From G965198795 sp965198795 (lineage in GTDB: Bacteria; Pseudomonadota; Alphaproteobacteria; Rhodospirillales; Casp-alpha2): a stretch of 64,000 nt of DNA. The translations under genes were made by a program, and so were the position numbers. This document shows, piece after piece, positions 61,255 to 64,000 of this stretch. The DNA lies in assembly GCA_965198795.1 (NCBI GenBank), contig OZ240674.1, forward strand, positions 1,488,001 to 1,552,000, given 5' to 3'. The notes under the pieces are model-generated. The model made no database searches. It was not told the DNA's origin and saw only the letters and a program-made list of their open reading frames with translations. Numbering within the stretch: position 1 is the first letter of the stretch; each line of letters starts with the position of its first letter.

Positions 61255-62889
61255 TCAGCCTTCCTGATACATCCAGGCCCGGATAATCGAGAGGGCTTCT
61301 TCCGGGTGTTTTTCGACGATCTCGCCGACTTTCTTCACGCTGGACGCCTTCACCCGGCCTTCCACGCGGTCGATGTCGATGAGTTCCTCGAACTGTTCTT
61401 CTTCCAACTCGGCCGGAGCGGGCGCGCCCGGTCCGCCCAGGAGGCCGGCGGCGCCCTGATCGGCCAGCAGGCGGCCGGCGGCGTCTTGAGCGGCCGGAAT
61501 ATTTTCGAACGCGCGGCTGACCAGAGGGCGAACGACCAGCAGGATGACCAGAATACCCAGGATCGACAGCACCATGATTTCCGCCAGCCGTAGCAGATCG
61601 TTCTTGCCCAGCCCGAAGATCAGCTCCACCGGCTCCTCGAATTCCGGCGCGTCGGCGAATCGCAGATTGATGATATCGATCTGGTCGCCGCGGTTTTCGT
61701 CATAACCCACGGCGGTGCTGACCAGACTCTCAAGCAGGGCCATTTCTTCCGGAGGGCGCGGCTCATAGGTCGGATTACCCTCCTCGTCGAACCCGGTGAC
61801 GCCATTGACCAGGACGGCGACGTTCAATCGGCGAATTTCACCGCCCGACTTCACTTCGTTGATGATCTTCTGGGAGACCACGAAGTTGGTGGTTTCTTCC
61901 GTCCGGTTCTCGTTCGACTGGGCCGTCGCGCGCTCGCCGCCGACCGGCGCTCCATCGGGCAACGCCTGGCCAATAGTGACGGCGTCAAAGTCGGTTTCGT
62001 TTTCACTGGACTGCTGTTCGATCGTTTGCGTTGAGCGGACGACCTGGCCTTCCGGGTCGAACTGCGTCTCTTTCGAACTGACGCGGTTAAAATCCATTTC
62101 GGCTTGTACCGTGGCGCGGACATTGCCGAAACCGACGGTTTTCTCAAGCAGTTCCTCGATGGTGCGGGCCATGCGAACCTCGAGTTTCCGCTGTTGGGCT
62201 TCGTTTTTGGCGGCGATGGCGCCGAAGTTGGCCTCGTCCTCGAAACCGGGCGACAGGAGCTTGCCCTTGTCATCGATAATGGTGATCCGGCCAGGCGTTA
62301 ATCCTGGAACGGCGGCGGCGACCAAATGTTGGATGGAGGCCGTCTGCTCGCTGTTCAAACGCTTCGAACCCTTCATCTTCAGGACGACGGACGCGCTGGG
62401 GGTTTGCTTTTCGCGGCTGAAAAGTTCGCGTTTCGGCAGCACCAGATGAACACGGGCGCGATGAACGCTCTCAATGGCCTGGATTGTGCGGCTAAGCTCG
62501 CCTTCCAGGGCGCGCTGGCGGTTGACGTTTTGCAAGAAGTTCGTGGTCCCCAGGCTGTCCGCTTCATCGAAAATTTCGAAACCCACATGACCGCCTGCGG
62601 GGATACCCTTGTTGGCGAGGGCAATGCGCAGATCATGGACACGGTCCGAGGGGACGTAGACGGCGGTGCCGTTATTCCGGATTTCCGCGGTTGAGCCTTC
62701 CGCCTGGACAGCGGCGACAATGGAGTTCGCGTCCGACGGAGCCAGCTCCGAAAACAACAGCGCCTGCGCCGGTTGGCCCAATTTAGTCAAAAGAAAAATA
62801 AAGAAGCCCAGCATGGCGAGCATGACACCGCCCGTGAGCGCCAGTCTGACCGGCCCCATGGTGCGCATGATCTGTGCGATTGCGTCCAC
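61255..62889 (-). CDS. fliF: Flagellar MS-ring protein FliF
   Basis: A 544-residue integral membrane protein that forms the MS ring. N-terminal membrane segment at about 14-34, then LLFSELAPSDANSIVAAVQ and VHDLRIALANKGIP, TNFLQNVNRQRALEGELSRTI and VHRARVHLVLPKRELFSREKQ, all ring-building motifs. The second membrane segment is near 445-465 and the C-terminus ends KVGEIVEKHPEEALSIIRAWMYQEG, the FliG-binding tail. The start is taken at GTG 62889; the frame extends to 62967 but homologs begin with the VDAIAQIMRTMG segment. No fliG follows. Confidence 0.94.
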   Translation of the reverse strand: MDAIAQIMRTMGPVRLALTGGVMLAMLGFFIFLLTKLGQPAQALLFSELAPSDANSIVAAVQAEGSTAEIRNNGTAVYVPSDRVHDLRIALANKGIPAGGHVGFEIFDEADSLGTTNFLQNVNRQRALEGELSRTIQAIESVHRARVHLVLPKRELFSREKQTPSASVVLKMKGSKRLNSEQTASIQHLVAAAVPGLTPGRITIIDDKGKLLSPGFEDEANFGAIAAKNEAQQRKLEVRMARTIEELLEKTVGFGNVRATVQAEMDFNRVSSKETQFDPEGQVVRSTQTIEQQSSENETDFDAVTIGQALPDGAPVGGERATAQSNENRTEETTNFVVSQKIINEVKSGGEIRRLNVAVLVNGVTGFDEEGNPTYEPRPPEEMALLESLVSTAVGYDENRGDQIDIINLRFADAPEFEEPVELIFGLGKNDLLRLAEIMVLSILGILVILLVVRPLVSRAFENIPAAQDAAGRLLADQGAAGLLGGPGAPAPAELEEEQFEELIDIDRVEGRVKASSVKKVGEIVEKHPEEALSIIRAWMYQEG

Positions 62890-62961
62890 TTGTCTCTCGT
62901 TCCCGTTCTTGCGTTGCGGACTCCGCTGAAACTGCGGCGGTCCGGGTTCATCCACTCGGCT

Positions 62962-62981
62962 CCTCAAACGGGCGTTTGAGG
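62962..62981. promoter_or_regulatory. Palindrome upstream of fliF
   Basis: CCTCAAACG-GG-CGTTTGAGG is a perfect 9-bp inverted repeat with a two-base centre, 73 bp upstream of the fliF start. It could be an operator for a flagellar class II promoter or simply a hairpin in the leader; no known site matches exactly. Confidence 0.35.
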
Positions 62982-63191
62982 ATGCGTCCCTTCCGGGCCG
63001 AGGGTCGAGTGTCGTCCAAACCCTCTGAAAACGGGCTTCCGCCAGCCGGAACAGATTAGGAAGAGGCGGTGAACAAGGGGTTAACGGCGGGCAATTTTTG
63101 CCGGGTCACGCCGGATACGCTCTGGGCGGCGGAAAGGGCCGCGAACGATATTGCGCGGCCTTTGTTTGAAATGAAGCCGGGGCGCGGCCGC

Positions 63192-63533
63192 CTAAACGTG
63201 CCGGTCCCGGCCATTTCGACGGGCGTCCACCGCGCGATAAACCTGTGTGCGGGTTGTGTGCAGGCCCTTCATGCCGTGACTGTCGAACAGACGTTCCCAA
63301 CTGCGGTATTCGTCTTCCGACAGGGAATATCGACGGCAGGCGTCTCTCAGGGTCAGAAGATCGGCGCGCACGGCGGCGACGACTTCGGCCTTGCGGCGGG
63401 CGACCCAGCGCTTGGTGTCCGGCGGCGGCAGATCTTCCAGCCGCAAGGCCACGCCAAGCGGACTAATCGCCTCGCCCGATATCGAGCCGCTTCGGGTGTT
63501 TCGGTCCTGGTTCAGTCGTTTCAAGATCGTCAT
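63192..63533 (-). CDS. sciP: CtrA inhibitor SciP (DUF1153)
   Basis: A 113-residue small helix-turn-helix protein. LPPPDTKRWVARRKAEVVAAVRADLLTLRDACRRYSLSEDEYRSWER is the SciP/DUF1153 core, including the three-helix DNA/protein-binding region. In Caulobacter SciP binds CtrA and blocks recruitment of RNA polymerase at CtrA promoters, linking flagellar genes to the cell cycle. The last part (LHTTRTQVYRAVDARRNGRDR) is basic. The gene lies between fliF and the hook gene, matching its usual neighbourhood. Confidence 0.92.
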   Translation of the reverse strand: MTILKRLNQDRNTRSGSISGEAISPLGVALRLEDLPPPDTKRWVARRKAEVVAAVRADLLTLRDACRRYSLSEDEYRSWERLFDSHGMKGLHTTRTQVYRAVDARRNGRDRHV

Positions 63534-63644
63534 CGTTCTACCGTCTCAAGTTCGGCCCGGCTCCTTCGGGGACATAACCGTTCAGTGGTTTCGTCCCGGG
63601 CCGAACCCCTCGTAAAATCACTCTCCAAGCCTAGCGGCCCGGGT

Positions 63645-63659
63645 TTAATGAAAAGCTAA
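63645..63659 (-). promoter_or_regulatory. CtrA-like box upstream of sciP
   Basis: TTAA-N7-CTAA matches the CtrA consensus TTAA-N7-TTAA at 7 of 8 defined positions, about 115 bp upstream of the sciP start. In Caulobacter sciP is itself activated by CtrA, so the location is plausible. Confidence 0.35.
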
Positions 63660-63744
63660 TCAGCAGGGTTAAAACTCCCTAAATTCCGCCGTTACGGCCT
63701 GGTTCGCCGTGATGAAACCGTCCGCCCCGGTATGTGTGAAAATT

Positions 63745-63778
63745 CGGCTCTGTTGGGGGTGGAAACCCAACAGAGCCG
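63745..63778 (-). terminator. Rho-independent terminator after flgE
   Basis: CGGCTCTGTTGGG and CCCAACAGAGCCG form a perfect 13-bp stem with an eight-base loop. On the minus strand it is followed by AATTTTC. It lies about 110 bp beyond the stop codon of the hook gene. Confidence 0.75.
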
Positions 63779-63887
63779 CAAGTATGGAACGGTGGTTGTG
63801 GAACCTTGAATTCTCTATCGCGCGCGGACCGCGCGCTTGCGCGGACCGCCTGAAAAAGGAAACTCTCAACCGGATGGACCAGACGCA

Positions 63888-64000
63888 TTAACGGATATTG
63901 ACCAGTTCCTCGAGCAGTTCGTCAGAGGCGGTAATAACCCGTGTGGCCGCCGAGAAGGCTCGCTGGACGACGATGATTTTGGTGAATTCCTGACCGATAT
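63888..64000 (-). CDS. flgE: Flagellar hook protein FlgE, C-terminal end (continues outside window)
   Basis: The last 37 codons read IGQEFTKIIVVQRAFSAATR then VITASDELLEELVNIR and a TAA stop. This is the conserved C-terminal helix of hook/rod proteins (ExFTxMIxxQRAYxAxxxVITTxDExLxxLxNI), with the -NIR ending closest to alphaproteobacterial FlgE. FlgF or FlgG are less likely. The helix forms part of the coiled-coil core of the hook. The gene starts beyond base 64000. Confidence 0.75.
   Translation of the reverse strand, partial: IGQEFTKIIVVQRAFSAATRVITASDELLEELVNIR

Larger units (their letters stand above)
63534..63887. other. Intergenic region between sciP and flgE
   Basis: About 350 bp on the minus strand downstream of flgE and upstream of sciP. 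It holds the terminator hairpin (63745-63778) and the CtrA-like site (63645-63659) listed separately. No gene is supported; the short frames seen here have no family character. Confidence 0.6.

Noticed and set aside
63060..63130. Possible sigma-54 promoter before fliF (GGCAAAAATTGC near 63095)
   Set aside because: The GG and GC elements are 8 bases apart, not the required 10, so the -24/-12 pattern is not met.

Overview
The window is a GC-rich (roughly 60 percent, by eye) chromosomal segment of a flagellated, Gram-negative alphaproteobacterium, probably Rhodospirillales-like. The pointers are the CtrA inhibitor SciP beside flagellar genes, an FlbD-type sigma-54 activator, a DUF2336 protein, a phasin for polyhydroxyalkanoate granules, ADP-heptose epimerase for lipopolysaccharide core, an NdufAF7/MidA-type methyltransferase, and separate glyQ and glyS genes. 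The genus cannot be told from this window alone.

Layout. 1-7.7 kb: the C-terminal half of a class A penicillin-binding protein, a periplasmic cytochrome c, a DUF2336 protein, an orphan membrane-anchored DctP-like protein, a lipoprotein, a Maf-like glycosyltransferase with a C-terminal SEC-C motif, and a proline tRNA. 7.7-8.7 kb: a scar with iteron-like repeats, a ParA N-terminal fragment and an Xre regulator. 8.7-18.6 kb: housekeeping (polyprenyl diphosphate synthase, DUF2007, TrmN6-like methylase, S49 peptidase, glyQ-glyS, ppdK). 18.7-24.2 kb: a methyltransferase, ygfZ and four overlapping LPS-type glycosyltransferase genes. 24.2-29.1 kb: dispersed repeats, asnB, pyrC, and decayed IS630 and IS5 transposases. 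29.2-33.9 kb: phasin, TetR, proC, YbjN, UbiK and hldD. 33.9-43.9 kb: a MITE-like element, lgt, a MidA-like methyltransferase, pgeF, an M24 protein, a repeat-domain lipoprotein, prs, rplY, pth and ychF. 44-49.2 kb: an IS5 remnant, a lipoprotein/M48 protease cluster, dienelactone hydrolase, mtnP and a prenylcysteine methylase-like protein. 49.2-51.1 kb: a decayed mtnA start and a decayed IS481 element. 51.1-64 kb: RidA, then a minus-strand flagellar cluster (fliK, flhF, flhA, flbD, motA, fliN, fliH, fliF, sciP, end of flgE).

How the parts connect. hldD and the four glycosyltransferases point to heptose-containing LPS core synthesis. mtnP with a ruined mtnA suggests a methionine-salvage route that has lost its original next step at this locus. 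The flagellar cluster has export, C-ring, stator and regulatory parts plus the cell-cycle link SciP, but lacks fliG at its usual place between fliF and fliH.

The most distinctive features are non-coding or mutational: (i) a roughly 170-bp element present upstream of both asnB and prs; (ii) a 247-bp inverted-repeat element whose TA target is the stop codon of hldD; (iii) many short tandem duplications (9-78 bp) in genes, pseudogenes and spacers; (iv) three families of decayed insertion sequences; (v) paired palindromes around the phasin promoter.
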